Source: Grammothele lineata (lineage: Eukaryota > Basidiomycota > Agaricomycetes > Polyporales > Polyporaceae). Taken from it: a stretch of DNA of 64,000 nucleotides. Under the pieces are notes generated by a model. It was given only the letters and a program-made list of their open reading frames with translations. It had not been told where the DNA came from and made no database searches. Where the stretch lies: assembly GCA_002150815.3 (NCBI GenBank), contig NDFF03000029.1, positions 1-64,000 on the forward strand, in the 5' to 3' direction. Of this stretch, positions 34,326 to 47,261 are shown piece after piece (positions within the stretch are counted from its first letter, which is position 1; each line of letters opens with the position of its first letter). The translations under genes were made by a program, and so were the position numbers.

Positions 34326-35630
34326 GCCAGGTCGGACAAAGGGGTGAAGAAGTGCAACTTAACGTCCTCAAAGAGTGATCGTTCTCAGGTGAAAAAAACG
34401 ATTGACTGGTGTGCCCCCTCCTGTATATGTTCGACCTTTCTCCAAAACCTGAGTCTGTCAATCACATCGAATAGTGATATATACGTTCTGCCCATATACT
34501 TAACACATCATAGGATTTATGTCTTCACCTTCTACGCCACGTCGGCGCCTCGAAAAGACGGTCGATTCTCCAGTCAGTGTGTCTGCACCCGTGCTAAATC
34601 AGGACGCCACCGCTAGGGATAGACAGCCTCGCAATCCGGTATAGTCGCCGACAAGGTGCCAGAATCTATGGGAGAGGGAACAGATCATAAAGCATCTGTA
34701 ACAGCTGCACCCATTCGCGAGCTAGTCTGCATTCATTTAGCAGTCATACACAACGACTCACCATGGCTACCGGGCCTAGTCACTTCTGCGAGGTATTGCA
34801 GAATGCGACTGGGCACTGGATCGAGGATTATATGGTCATCATCTTAGGCTCGAAATTCAATTCATGGCCCAGAAGCATTCCAGACTACATGTCCTTCGTA
34901 GGGTCCGACCTGGGAACTCATCGGACGTCTAGATGTACCTAGTACATTTTCAGGAAGTGAAAGATCACGGCATGGTGGAATTCACGTCGCTATGAGTCAA
35001 CTAGGAGGAGAAACAGTCTTTTGTGAGCACTTACTTGCCATGAGTATTGATGGTGTGCACTGTGTATAGTACCATAATCTTCCGAATCTGAAGTCAACCC
35101 TCGGCATAATGAGACCAGTTACCGCATGAATTTATGACAAGTCCGAGACGATGATGGTGACGCTCAGCCGCGGGGGCCGACGCTGGCCGACGCTAGCGCG
35201 TCAATTCAGGGCAGGTCAGGGACACTTCGCCTCTGGCATCCATGGAAAGCACGCAGGTACCTCTGACATGTAATCCTCTTCATCTCATTGATTCTCTCGA
35301 GCGTGGAACTTGAAATTCTTTAATCCAATGCTGACAGCATGCCCCATCCCGGTACGCCATCGCGCGCGGCCGCGCGCGTGCTCTACATAAAGTTTGAGCG
35401 TCGCTCGGTTTCGACAGCCCAGCGAGGAGATTCGCGCACGTTTGTGTCTATAATTGACCTCTCTCCCGCCCATCCACATGATCATGACTGCTTTTTGCGC
35501 CCAGGATTCGCCGAAAAGCTCTGAGCTACTCTCGTATCTCGACGCCTGTCATGAGTATCGCACAGATGGCTCGGCACCGTCGTTGAGCCAATATCCGCGA
35601 ACCTCTCTTCCCTGAGCATCGTCGACCTCG
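34326..35630. other. Intergenic, P450-2 to oxidase
   Basis: About 1.3 kb with no supported gene. The right ~300 nt are the likely promoter of the multicopper oxidase. Short frames at 34344-34616 and 34656-34847 are not recognisable. Confidence 0.4.
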
Positions 35631-38018
35631 ATGTCCTCCAGCACCGACGATGTCAAGGGCGACGCGCGTGCACCCGCGAAGAGCTCGCGCCAGCCCCTCG
35701 TACTCGGCATCGCGGCTGCTATCATTGTGGTTCTCGCCCTCAGTCTCGGGCTGGGGCTGGGGTTGGGGCTGAAGCACAAGAAAACGGCGGGTCCCAGCAG
35801 CTCAGTGGCGAACGCGACTGGCCCCACTGGAAGCCTGGCAAGGGTCAGCACTCCAGATGGCAACGCGGCAGCCCTATCGACGGCCATGGTCAGCGACGCG
35901 CCCCAGACGCGTACATACGACTTCGTAGTAGAGGAACGGATGGGCGCGCCCGACGGGGTGGAGAAGATGATGTTGGTGGTGAATGGGCAGTACCCCGGCC
36001 CGACGATTGAGGTGAATGCGGGTGACAGGGTGGTGGTGAATGTCACGAATAGGATGTCGAACTCGACGTGAGTGCTTAATGGTACCGTTCTGCGCTTCAA
36101 TCCTGTTCAAAGCGCGTATTTTCCAAGTGCTATACACTGGCACGGTCTGTTCCAGTGAGTTCCACGAATGCAGACGCAAGGCGGAAGTGTTTATGTCTTG
36201 ATGTCAGGAGGGGCACCAATTACTACGATGGTTCGATGGCAATAACGCAATGTGGCATTCCTCCGGGGGAGTCGATGGTGTACAACTTCACAGTGAGCCT
36301 TTCTCCGGTTTGTAACCTGCACACACGCTGAAGCGGCGAAGTTGGACGGCTATGTCGGTTCTACATGGTGGCATAGTCGTAAGTGGTTTTGTTCCCGGCC
36401 CCGCTGAGGGAGGATCGTCACACTCATTCCCGCAGACGCTAGCACGCAGTACACGGACGGTATCACGGGTGCATGTAAATACCTTGTCCTCCGCATAATG
36501 GTGCAAGCGAGCTGACGTACCACCTGCAACATAGTCATCGTACATTCCAAGAATGAATCTGTCCCGATGTACGACGGAGATATCGCCCTGCAGCTAGCGG
36601 ACCTGTACCACAGCTTCTCCCCAGCACTGCTAAACCTCTACTACACCCCAGGCGGTCTCGAAGGTACCCCAGGGAACGAACCTGTCCCCGACGGCGGCAC
36701 GATCAACGGCGTCGGGCAGTACGGTTCCTCCAACACGTCTTTCTTCAACGTCACACTGGAGGCGAACAAGACGTACCGCCTGCGCCTCATCAACACGGGC
36801 TCGTTCGTCGCGATGCAGTTCTCGGTCGACAACCACACACTGACTGTTGTCGAGGCTGACGGTACACCGGTCGACTCGGTCGACGTGTCGAGCGTGTCCG
36901 TCGCCGTCGCGCAGAGGTACAGCGTGCTTCTAAGAACGAATCGGACTGCTGGAACGTACTGGATTCGCGCGGGCTTAGGTCAGGATGCGTTTACGGTGCG
37001 TCTCTAGGTACTTATATATCTTCATTCAGTATTCTAAGCCGCAAAACGCCACAGTATAACAACCCTGGTGTTCAGACGGAGGTTCGAGGCTTCATTCGCT
37101 ATGGCGTAGAGAATAACACTATACCCGATGACGCTCTACTCGATAACCCCCCTGCTCTCCCCGACGGATCGCCGTCTGGGCTTGACACGGACGACCTAGT
37201 CCCCGCGGGAGGCGGACCTGCGCCGAACTCTACCTTGTCAGTGTGTTACACGCTACCATGGAATATGTGGGCTGAGTCCTGTCACAGCTCGTTCTACTTC
37301 ACAATCTCAATGCAGTACGCCTCAGGCCCGAACTACCTCTCCCACTTCCTTTCATTCATCAATAGCACCGTGAGCACCCCCTTCTGCTCGCATCTTCGCG
37401 CCGCTTACACCTCCACCCTCAGTCCTGGGAGCCCCTCGAGAAGACCTGCACGCTATACGAGCACCTCGGGAACCACACCTCCGACGGGTCTGCGACGCTC
37501 GCGGACTCGCAGCTCATCACGACTGTGAACGAGGAGCACGTGGTCGACATGGTCATCGACAACCTCGACGACGGTGACCACCCCTTCCACCTGCACGGGC
37601 ACAAGTTCTGGGTCATGGACGCCGGGGACGGACGGCACCAGGGTCAGGCGTTAAATAATACGGCGCCGATGTTGTGCGTATCCTTCTCTCCTGTTAATCC
37701 GTCGTATTTTCCAGAGTAGATGGTTGGGCTGATTGGATGGTTTTCTGGTAGGCGCGACACGCTCGTCATACCCGCATACACGTGGGTCGTCCTCCGGTTC
37801 GTCGGGAACAACCCTGGCGTTTGGCCGTTCCACTGCCATATCCAGTGGCACATGGTGAGTCGCCACGGACGATTCCTATAATGCTTTGGGTGTCCGCTGA
37901 CTCGCATCCCGACCCCTCGTAGGCGGCGGGACTCCTGTTCCAGCTGAATATGCTCCCATCGCAAAGCCAAAAGTTCGACATCCCTCAGTACATGCTTGAC
38001 CAGTGCGTAAGATCATGA
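35631..38018 (+). CDS. Membrane-anchored laccase-like multicopper oxidase
   Basis: Four-copper oxidase coupling one-electron oxidation of a reductant to reduction of O2 to water. Ten exons (35631-36067, 36128-36154, 36208-36292, 36342-36378, 36436-36474, 36535-36995, 37055-37369, 37423-37673, 37752-37854, 37923-38018) sum to 616 aa in frame. All four copper motifs are present: AIHWHGLFQ, STWWHSHA (built across an intron), HPFHLHGHKFW and HCHIQWHMAAGLLFQL. The residue ten after the T1 cysteine is Leu, as in low- to medium-potential oxidases. In place of a cleavable signal there is a 30-residue cytosolic-type N-terminus with Lys/Arg, then one hydrophobic segment (LGIAAAIIVVLALSLGLGLG) followed by KHKK. 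This suggests a type II anchor with the catalytic part outside or luminal. Many N-glycosylation sequons (NATG, NVTN, NNTS) fit that. Laccase versus ferroxidase cannot be decided. Confidence 0.88.
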
Positions 38019-39347
38019 GCGTCGGAGTGTAGAAGTCGGCCTCGACGATCCGGTACTATGATGCGGCGGGCTGAAATCAGTGGACCTGCGGTTACATCTT
38101 CTTGTGGTTTGATTTTGTCGTTCGGATAGAAGCCTTGGAGCATAGCGTGGTCGGGTGTTTTCATCCCAAACGTGGGTTCAATATCCATCATTACGCGTTC
38201 TAGCTCGGCTTCTGAGCCACAAGTTTCGTTACATCACACCACACCGGGTGCGGCGACAGAACGCGAATATTTTTAATAATATTTCTTTCCTTGCGATGTT
38301 GCCAAGTACAAACGTGAAGAAAAGCTACGGGATTACCGATGCGTAAGGGGGCTCGCCGGTATACACATGAACAATGGGCCAAGTGCCGCATGAGAAGAGC
38401 AAACTTTGCGTCCCGCTATACACGTCTCGAGCTCGCTTGTCTGGCAATGCTTCGAAACTTACGTCGACTATAATACCTCGTTCACTGCACGCCGCGGCTC
38501 GCCACCATCGCGTTTCATCGCTCCGCCGTGGTCTGCGCCGGTACGTAGTGGTACGTCTTGCAATTGTTGCTCTGCGGCTCTTCGTTTCGCGGGGGCTTCC
38601 ATGATGTCAGGAAAGACCGAGTTGTGTTGCAATCAGGAGATAAGGACACAAAGGTACGTGTGTGATGTCTTTGAAGATATAGTCCTGTGCTTAGTTGACT
38701 CGCAGCAGTTCTTAGCACGTACTTGGAGCCCGCGCGACCACACCGCTGAACCACCGGAGGCTCATGTTCATCTTGCGCCCATATCATTCGTATAAAGTTC
38801 AGCAAGGGTTTGAAGATAGCGACGTGGCCATCTATCCAGCCAGCCAGGGTGCGGGTGGACAAGGGAATCTGGACCTTTCCCAAGGGCTACTAGCTTGAAT
38901 CTTGAGGCAACGTGGAACCCACAGCTTGAAGCGCTCTTCAAACATCCTCTGGAAGCCAGTGTCTTGAGGTGTAGAGTCAAGTTCGTGCTCGCCGTGCGAC
39001 TGGGAGACCAGGACGGGAGCGCAGTAGGGGGTGATTCGGCGGGGACGACCGCGAGTGGCGGTCAATGGAGGGTCGGGCCGGCCGTGAGAAAGGAAGGGCG
39101 CGTGCCTGGCGGGACAATAGGGGCAATAAACGCCTGCGGCGGCCCGGCCGAAGGACTATTGTGAGCCACGTGGGAGAAGCGCCGAGAAGCGGGAGCGTCA
39201 CCGACAGGCGCCGGGTGTGTCTATTGTCTGTGTGTGCGCAAGGTCGATTGTCTGTCTCGACAAACGACCGACAAAAGCCATGGACCTCCCCGGCGTCTTG
39301 TCTCCCCTCCCAGTCCCTCTTTTCCCTTCGTTCTCTTTGCATCCAAG
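38019..39347. other. Intergenic, oxidase to STE6
   Basis: About 1.3 kb. It holds the 3' end of the oxidase and the promoter and 5' UTR of the STE6-like gene. No supported gene or repeat. Confidence 0.4.
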
Positions 39348-42300
39348 ATGCGTCGTCCGACGAACCTCGTCGTCGACACCGACACGACCTCTACGACCAG
39401 CATGACCCCCACCGACGCATCCTCCGAGCACCCTCAGTCCGCCTCTACCCTCAAGGCTCCGGCCGCCGAGTCCACCACCTCGCTCCCGGAATGCTCACCA
39501 CCGCAAGCCTCTATCTCTCTCCTCTTTTCCCTCCTTTCCCGCCGTGATTTCTTCTGCCTCATTCTCCCCGCCGTCTTCACCTCCATGATCGCCGGAGGCG
39601 TCGCCCCGTTCATGACGTACGTTATTGGCGCGTCCTTCGACACCTTTGCCGCGTTCCCCACCACGCCCAACCCGTCCGACGATGCCAAGCACGCGCTTCT
39701 CCACGGTGTCGGTCTCGCAGCTCTCGAGCTCGTGGGCCTCGCCGTCGGAGCGCTCGTGCTCAGCAGCGTCACTTCGAGTCTCTGGATCTGGACGGGCGAG
39801 CGCAATCTCGTGGCCGTGCGCAAAAAGATCTACGCCGCGGTTACCAAGAAGGACATGGTATGGTTTGACACGAAGATGGGTTCAGAAGAGTCGGTTCAGA
39901 CCGTCGAGGGCGACGGTCCGATCGGCGCTGGTGGTCTCATGGCGAACTTCGCTCGGTGAGTTCTTAGACTGTTTCTGTCTTGCGAGCGGGGACTCACAGG
40001 TGGCTCAGCGAAACCGACGAAGTTCGCATGGCGTCCTCGCTCGCAGCGGGGATGGTTATCCAATACACCACCACTTTCCTCACCTCCCTCATCCTCGCGT
40101 TCGTGTGGTCCTGGTCCCTTACTCTCGTCATTCTCTCCGCGGTTCCGGTCCTCATGATTATCCAAACCCTCTCCCAAGTCTTCGTTGGTCCCCGCCTGGC
40201 TGAGGAGCGCGTCCACTCCGCTTCTGCCGCGACGCTCGTCGACCGCGCGGCCGCCGCGATCGCTACGGTCAAGGCGTTCAACGCGCAAACGCACGAGGAG
40301 GAGCTGCTTGCGAGCACGCTTCAGAAGATCCGCCGCGCTGCCATCAAGTGCCACGCCGTCTGGAGCGTCAGCACCGGCGCGTCGCAGTTCGTTATGATGG
40401 CCATGTTCGTCCAGGCCTTCTGGTTCGGTGCGAAGCTCGTTCGCGACGGCACCATCTCGCCCGGGACGGTCATGTCCGTCTTCTGGGCGTGCCTCGTCGC
40501 GACGAGCAACCTCCAGATGGCGGTTCCTCAGCTCATTGTTGTCACCAAGGGCAAGTTTGCGATGGTCGCCCTCATGACCCTTGCTCAGTCCCAGTCGTCC
40601 TCGGCACCCTACGGTAGCGTCATGCTCTCCCCCGTCAAGTCCCGCCGCCCCTCGTGGACGTTCCGGAAGATTCGCCCTCCTACCTGCCGCGGCCACTTCG
40701 AGCTCAGCGACGTCTCGTTTGCTTACCCCTCGCGCCCGACCCTCCCCGTTCTCCATGATGTGTCGATTTTCCTGCCCCCACAAGAGATGTCCTTCATCGT
40801 CGGTGGCTCGGGTTCCGGCAAGTCGACGCTCGCCCAACTTCTCCTGCGCATGTACAGCCCCACCTCGGGCTCGATCTTCCTCGACGACCAGGAGCTCGGT
40901 TTCCTCGACGAAGACTTCACCCGGCACCACATCGCGGCGGTCTCCCAGAACTGCATCCTCTTCGACATGAGCGCGCACGACAACGTCGCGATGGGTCTCG
41001 CGTACCCCGGCAGCGACCGCAAGCCCGAGGACGTGACTCGCGAGGAGGTGATCAAGGTCTGTCGCGCAGCGCTCATGCACGAGTTCGTGCGCGACCTCCC
41101 CGACGGCTACGACACGCAGCTGGGCCCGAGCGGTGCCAACCTCTCTGGCGGCCAGAAGCAGCGACTTGCTATTGCGCGCGCCTTGCTGCGCAACCCCACT
41201 GTCCTTATTCTTGGTAAGTCTCGTGGATCCCGCGTACGCGATCGAGGTGACTAATAAACATCTTCAGATGAGGCGACGTCCGCGCTGGACGCGACCTCTC
41301 GTATTCTCGTCTTCGAAGCCATCAAGCGCTGGCGCCGAAACATGACTACCATTGTGATTACCCACGACCTCTCCCAGATCAGCGGCGACGACTTCGTGCA
41401 CGTCCTCAAGGACGGCCGTCTCGTCGAGCAGGGCTTCCGCCACGAACTCGAGTCGTTCGTGAGCGAGTTCAGTAACATGGCACGTACACAGGACGCGGAG
41501 GGTGGCTTCCGGGAGAAGGACGCCGACGAGACCGATGCGACAAAGCCCCCGATCGAGGCCATCCTCGAGCAGCAGGACGAGGAGAAGCAGGAGGAGCTCG
41601 AAGCGGTCAAGCTTAGCACCTCCGCGCTCCGCCACCACAGCATCGCCCCGTCGACCTTCCGCCCCCTTACCATGGGCAACTGGATGTTCGACGCGATCGC
41701 GGAGCTCACCAAGAACCCGCCCGCCCCCGCCGTCTCTGCTCAGCGCGAGTCGCGTCCCATCAGCCGGTTCGTCCCCGCGGACGCGTTCCCGAACGTCGTC
41801 CCGGATCCTGCTGAGAAGACGCGCCGCCGGCGTACCCTCCACATCGACGTCCTTTCGTCGTCCGTCGCGGTCCCTGCGCCCCTTCCGAGCGCAAACAGCA
41901 ACCGGTATAGCCTCCAGTTCACACCGACCTCGCCCACGCTCTGCAGCTCGCCTCAATCGTTCGCCCCGTCGATGGTTGAGGACGACCTCGCGTTTGAGAA
42001 AGACAAGTTGGCGATGCAGCGCAGTGCAACGCTCGCGAGCCAGCGCCGCTCGGGCGAGCACCGCCGGACGCGTACACGCCAAGTGCGCCTCGACTCGGTC
42101 ATCGTCGAGAAGACGGAGGAGAGCGAGGCCGCCGAGGCCCCTGCCGCGCAGGACGCCGAGATTTCCTTCTTCCGTCTCATCCGCGACATCTACCCGACCG
42201 TCCCGAACAAGCCCCTCGTCCTCCTCGGTATCCTCATTTGCATCGCCAGCGGCACCGTCACCCCCGTCTTCTCGTACCTCCTCTCCCGCCTCTTCTTCGA

Positions 42301-44015
42301 GGTCTCCAGCGGCGCGCGCGACATCTCGATCATCAACGTCTACGGCGGCATCGTCCTCGCGATAGCCGCGGCGGACGGGCTCCTCATCGGCTTCAAGATC
42401 TTCATCATGGAGAACGCGGCGATGAACTGGGTGACGCGCATCCGCAACGTCTGCTACGGCCGCATCCTCGCGCAGGACAAGAAGTGGTTCGACAAGACCG
42501 AGAACGCGCCCGTGCGGCTCGTGCAGGTGCTCATCAAGGACGGCGACGACGCGCGCTCGCTCATCGCGTCGGTCCTTGGCCAGAGCCTCGTCGTTGCGGC
42601 GATGCTTGGTGTCGGGCTCATCTGGGCGCTCGCGCGCGGTTGGCAGCTCACCCTCGTTGGCTTCGCGATCGCGCCCGTCTTCGCGGGCGTGATGGCGCTC
42701 CAGTCCAACCTTGTCGCGAAGTGCGAGGTGCGCAACAAGCGTGCTCGTGAGGAGGTCGCGAAGCAGTACTACGATGTAAGCTCATCTCTTCGCGACTTCG
42801 TGTCAAGTCTTCTAACATCTGCTTTTCCAGGCCATCTCGAATGTCCGTGCCATCCGCGCTATGGGCTTCGAGAGCGCGTTCCAGACCAAGTTCGATTCGG
42901 CCGTCGACTCGGCCCTTCGCACTGGCGTCCGTGGCGCGTTCGTCGAAGGCTGCACGTATGGCGTTGCCAGCGCCCTCATCTACCTCGCTGAGGCCCTTCT
43001 GTTCTACGTCGGCGCGGTCCTCATCGCGAACGGCACCTACTCTTATCTGCAGATGATCCAGACGCTGCAGCTGGTTGTATTCTCGGTTTCCATTGGTTCT
43101 CAGCTCATGGCTTTCAGTGAGTCCTCCCTTCTACTTGCACACTCGTGGCGTCGCTGACAAATATCTCTAGCACATCGTATTGCTAAGTCTGTTCGCGCTA
43201 CGCGCGACTTCAACCGACTCCTTCAGCTCCCCACGACTACGGACGAGTCTGAAGGCATCCTCACCCCCGAGCTCTCCGGCCCCATCTCCTTCACCAACGT
43301 TTCCTTCTCCTATCCCGAGCGCCCCGATGCGCCCGTTCTCAAGAACCTCTTCGTCGACATCAGGGAGAACGAGTGTGTCGCGATCGTTGGCTCCTCCGGT
43401 TCCGGCAAGTCGACGATGGCGGCCCTCCTCCAGCGCCTCTACGAGCCCGACACCGGCTGCGTCGCAATCGGCCCGCACGTCCTTCGCTCTACAGACGTAC
43501 ACTACCTCCGTGACCACGTCTCCGTCGTCAGCCAGCAAGCGAACCTCTTCGACGCGTCTATCGCGGAGAACATCGCCTACGGCAACCCCTCCCTCACGCG
43601 CAAGGATATCCAAGCGGCGGCCGAGGCGGCGAACGTGCACGACTTCGTCGAGTCGCTCCCGCAGGGGTACGACACGCCGGTTGGCGAGAACGCGGCTCTC
43701 ATCTCGGGTGGACAGGCGCAGCGGCTGCAAATTGCGCGGGCACTTGCGCGTCGCGCGCGCATCCTCGTGCTCGACGAGTGCACGTCCGCGCTCGACGCCG
43801 CGAACCAGGCCGCGGTGATGGACACGCTCCGGCACGCCGCGGTGGGCCGCACCGCGCTCGTCGTGACGCACAAGCTGCCGATGATGCGCATGTGCGACCG
43901 CATCCTCGTCCTCCACGGGGGCGCGGTGGCCGAGCAGGGCACGTATGAGGAGCTCATGGAGCGCCGCGGCGTGTTCGCGCAGCTCGCGCGCGGGGGCGAG
44001 TGGATGAGCGAGTGA
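39348..44015 (+). CDS. STE6: STE6-like ABC-B transporter (peptide pheromone exporter)
   Basis: Full-size ABC transporter of the TMD-NBD-TMD-NBD type that in yeasts and basidiomycetes exports the farnesylated mating pheromone. Five exons, 39348-39955, 40009-41213, 41268-42775, 42831-43116 and 43171-44015, give 1483 aa. NBD1: GGSGSGKSTLAQLLL (Walker A), NLSGGQKQRLAIARALL, then LDEATSALDA (completed over the intron at 41214-41267) and VITHDLSQI. A long charged linker contains the STE6-type RPLTMGNWMFDAIAELT. NBD2: GSSGSGKSTMAALLQ, LISGGQAQRLQIARALA, LDECTSALDAANQA, VTHKLPM. The NBD2 signature starts ISGGQ. The N-terminus is a Thr/Ser-rich cytosolic tail before TM1. No mating-type genes are in the window. 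The pheromone role is inferred from family resemblance; a general peptide exporter is the alternative. Confidence 0.82.
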
Positions 44016-44455
44016 GCTCGCTGTCGGCTCGTTCTTGTTTCTTTCCTTTTTTCTTTAGTGTTTGGTTCTCTCACGCTCTTGGATACTGTAGCATTGCATA
44101 CCTGGTACCCCATGATCCCCGGCATCGATCCCTTGTCTCCTCCCTACGCACATACTAGCTTCCGCTGTTAGCAGATACAGAAGTATAACTGACGCTCCCA
44201 TACGTACTGATACCTTCGACTTTCGAGTAGTCGCACGCGCCTCACGATTTGCCTCCCGTTCATTGTAACATTATCACCTCCACTGTATCGACTTAGATGA
44301 TGACTGCAATGATCGATGATTCCGGATGATATACCCTTTGTGCGAGAACGCCCTTGGTCGGAATTCAGAGCGAGAATCGCGGTTCGACAGGCTCAAGTTT
44401 GTTTTGCCTTCAATCGCTTTCGTAGGTTACAGTGAGGTTGACGGTGAGAAAAGCA
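44016..44455. other. Intergenic, STE6 to HNH gene
   Basis: 440 nt: the 3' region of STE6 and the promoter of the small HNH-type gene. Nothing else seen. Confidence 0.4.
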
Positions 44456-45331
44456 ATGCACAGAAGGCCTGTTAGCAAGCTTATGTAAGACGCTCTTCCT
44501 TTCTCTGTGAGTCAACGCAATCATAACCAGAACCACCGTGCCAACATTGAACAACTTCGGCCTGCCCCTTCCCTCCTCTGGGCCCCTCGAGGGATACGAT
44601 TGGGAGCGTCGCGACGTATCGCAGTACTCAGACACAACAGTATGCAAGACTGGAATAGAGGAGCGCGACCGCTTCCTCGGCCACCCCGCTTGTGTTGTTT
44701 GTGGACACAGAGCTGGCCTCGGACGCTGCTACATCATACCAGTCGGCGGTGACGCGCATGAGCAACTCACGGTTCGTTTCGATCCATTTCGTTGGCGCGG
44801 CGGACTCGGAGCGCGCTGTTGACTTTCGCGTACATTACTTTAATGCATATAGTGGCAAGAGCTCTTAGCCCGCAAGTGGTTGCCTCCGCAAGCTAAGAGG
44901 CAGGTCCAGCATGAGCCGCGAAACGGGATGCTCATGTGCGCTGACCACCGTCAAGGATTCGACGATCATCGCTTCTTTATTCGCTATATCCCCGCTGTAC
45001 GTGCTTATCAATATAAATGACTGCGCGCCATGTGCTAAATGCAAGCACCTAGGATCGCAAATTCGTCTTTGTCAACTATAGCGGCCATGTGGACAACGAA
45101 GCGTGCCACGGCAAGGCGATAGGGCTCGACGCTGAAGACAGTCGCGTCCCTTTTCCCACCCTGTTCATCATTCATGAGATGCGCGTCCGCAGCAAGTGGC
45201 CTTTCGCCCCCTTGAATCCCCGCGTCCCCGATGACCTCCCCTGGCAAGACTGGATCACGTCGAGGGGCGTCCTACGGAGCCGGGAGGAAGGACCTGGTCT
45301 CTTCGTCCGCGACGGCCCCCCTACCGACTAG
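44456..45331 (+). CDS. Basidiomycete HNH-type protein, one catalytic His replaced
   Basis: Small intracellular protein resembling the HNH_2 nuclease-like family that is expanded in mushrooms. Exons 44456-44484, 44531-44771, 44853-44996 and 45053-45331 give 230 aa. The core reads ACVVCGHRAGLGRCYIIPVG, then WQELLARKWLPPQAK, NGMLMCADHRQGFDDHRF, KFVFVNYSG, HGKAIGLD and PFPTLFIIHEMRVRSKWPF, ending PDDLPWQDWI plus a short tail. In the usual motif a His precedes the II/IVP step; here it is Tyr (CYIIP). The Asn and last His (N-x(7)-DH) remain. It may therefore have lost nuclease activity. The 29-nt first exon and 46-nt first intron are the weakest part of the model: no other in-frame ATG is near, and GTG 44538 would otherwise start the frame. 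Cellular role unknown. Confidence 0.7.
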
Positions 45332-45767
45332 CACAAAAACCTCTTTCAGGGAGACGCAGCTCTGCCCACGACCATTTGCTCAGCCCCGTGGATCCTGAGT
45401 CGATTTCGTCACCTTCTGGTTCTTGTCCAGCATGTATGCCCCTGCTCTACGTCTCTTCTTGTAGCTCATGATTCTTGCCACCGAAATCGCCCCGAATGCC
45501 CGCATGTGTATTGTCGAAAGAAGTCCCAGATAGTCTTTCATCGATGTACAATAGTTTTCTCCACTGTATCGGCTAGCTTGATGACCGTAAACGTTCATAG
45601 TTCCGAATGAGAACTCTTCTTCTGGAGACTTAGAACTTCAGTGTGAAGACCGGACAACGACGATTACCCCCAAGTTATCTTACTGAAAACAAGCGTCCAA
45701 GCGCAGACTGATTGCTATTGATACAGCGCGAATACATAGCGATTGTACTTCCACTTCATGAATTCCG
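45332..45767. other. Intergenic, convergent 3' regions
   Basis: 436 nt between the stops of the HNH-type gene and the PP2A activator. No gene or repeat seen. Confidence 0.4.
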
Positions 45768-47261
45768 TCAATCGAACGGAACAGGCCGAATGCCTGGTCC
45801 CGCCAACCTCGCGCCCGGCTTCTTCCCCGCCTCCGCCTGGGCGGCCGCGAACGCACTCGGGACGGGGATCCCACAACAGTCGCCCCAACCGTTCTGGAGC
45901 TGGCCGACCCCGCCCCGCTCGGTCATCGCGTGCGTATGACCCCAGTGCGCGTCGCCGGGTCCCGGCGCGCCGATTTGGGGCGCAGGGAGAGGACCGTCCC
46001 AGGCAAGGAGGGAGCCGAAGAGGAAGTGCTGCATGACGGGGAGCTTGCCGAGGACCTCGGCGAGGTACATCTTTAGAAGGCCGGAGTTGACCTTGTCCCA
46101 GGTCTTGACCTACGAGAACGTGTATTGTAAGCGCGTTATGGTTGGCCTCAGAAAAGAGGGGCGAGCACGTACAGCGGAGATGTCATCGAGCATAGGTGAG
46201 TGCCATCGGAGGGAGGCGGTCTTCACGGAGTTGATGAACTGGATGCAGGCGAGGTACATGTAGTGTTTCGAGAACTCTTCGGTCGTTTCGGCGTCGTGGA
46301 TGGATTTCGGCCGAATATATTTGTGGTCTATACGAACCCTTAGCGGAGATGACTACCAACCTGAGGAACCAACTCTCACCCCGGAGTTGAGCAGCACCCC
46401 AAAGAAAGGGTAGGAAGTGGTAATCATCCAGGCCCCAGACTCCATGAGATCCGGCGGGTTCGAGCCAGTAAGTGGACTGAAGCTCGCGCATGACTTGAAT
46501 ATACCTGATGAGGGCTGCTTTCAACGACAATCCGGGCAGAGAAAAGCAGTGGCATACCTCCAGAACACCTTGACCACCAGAGAAGTATGATCGCTTTCCT
46601 GGAAGACGCCAAGCTTCTCTAGACAGATCCTGGACGAGTCCGTCAGTCGACATTGTTCAGCACTCTTATAGGGGGAAGTATACGCACATCCAGCACAAAA
46701 AGTTGAGCTCCATACCACTTCCGTAATCTATCCGCGTCCTATTACCCCATGCCTCCGTGAAGTATACGCTAACTTCGGGAATTGCAGCTTCGGGCAAACC
46801 GGGTATAGACTTGTGGAATTCCGGTGCTAGCTGTTGAGCTAATGAATTCCTGTGCAGAGATGCACATCGGACTGCGGCGCACCTCAGATACTTTGTCGTA
46901 GAACGTCCTAAACGCTGGATTCCCAAAGCGCGATGCCTTGTTATCCACCGGAGGAATATCCTTCGCCGTCCCCGACACTCGCTCAAGCACATCAAGGACT
47001 GCCTTCACATTCTGAAAGTGGGGTCACGTTCGAGGACAGTGGTTCTGAAATTGAGCCAAGAGATGGTATCGGCCGGCCAGACTTACGCACGGTAGATACA
47101 GGGAGGTCGTCTGTAAGCTTCACACCGACGACGCTCTCGTTGAGAGTAGTAACGTAAGAGACAATGGTCTCATGGGTCTTGGATTGTTGAAAAGCCTCTA
47201 GGTTCTCCTTGGTCAAGATAACCTTGCGCGGCAGAAAGTAGACGTGATCCGTAGATGACAT
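45768..47261 (-). CDS. PP2A activator, PTPA/Rrd peptidyl-prolyl isomerase
   Basis: Phosphotyrosyl phosphatase activator that loads metal onto and activates the PP2A catalytic subunit. Start ATG 47261-47259 ([21 protein letters not shown]); stop TGA 45768-45770; several short introns. Signatures in order: [40 protein letters not shown] with [98 protein letters not shown]. These are the substrate-groove motifs of the family. The C-terminal ~65 residues after LLAW are a Gly/Pro/Ala-rich tail. Fungi have two copies (Rrd1 and Rrd2); I cannot decide which this is, so no symbol is given. It shares a 433-nt divergent upstream region with the zinc-transporter gene. Confidence 0.9.

Noticed and set aside
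28486..38018. Secondary-metabolite biosynthetic cluster
   Set aside because: No polyketide synthase, NRPS, terpene cyclase or prenyltransferase is present; only tailoring-type and transport genes.
39896..41080. 394-codon minus-strand frame opposite the STE6-like gene
   Set aside because: Antisense shadow caused by GC-rich codon bias; no domain, and the plus strand carries a complete ABC transporter.
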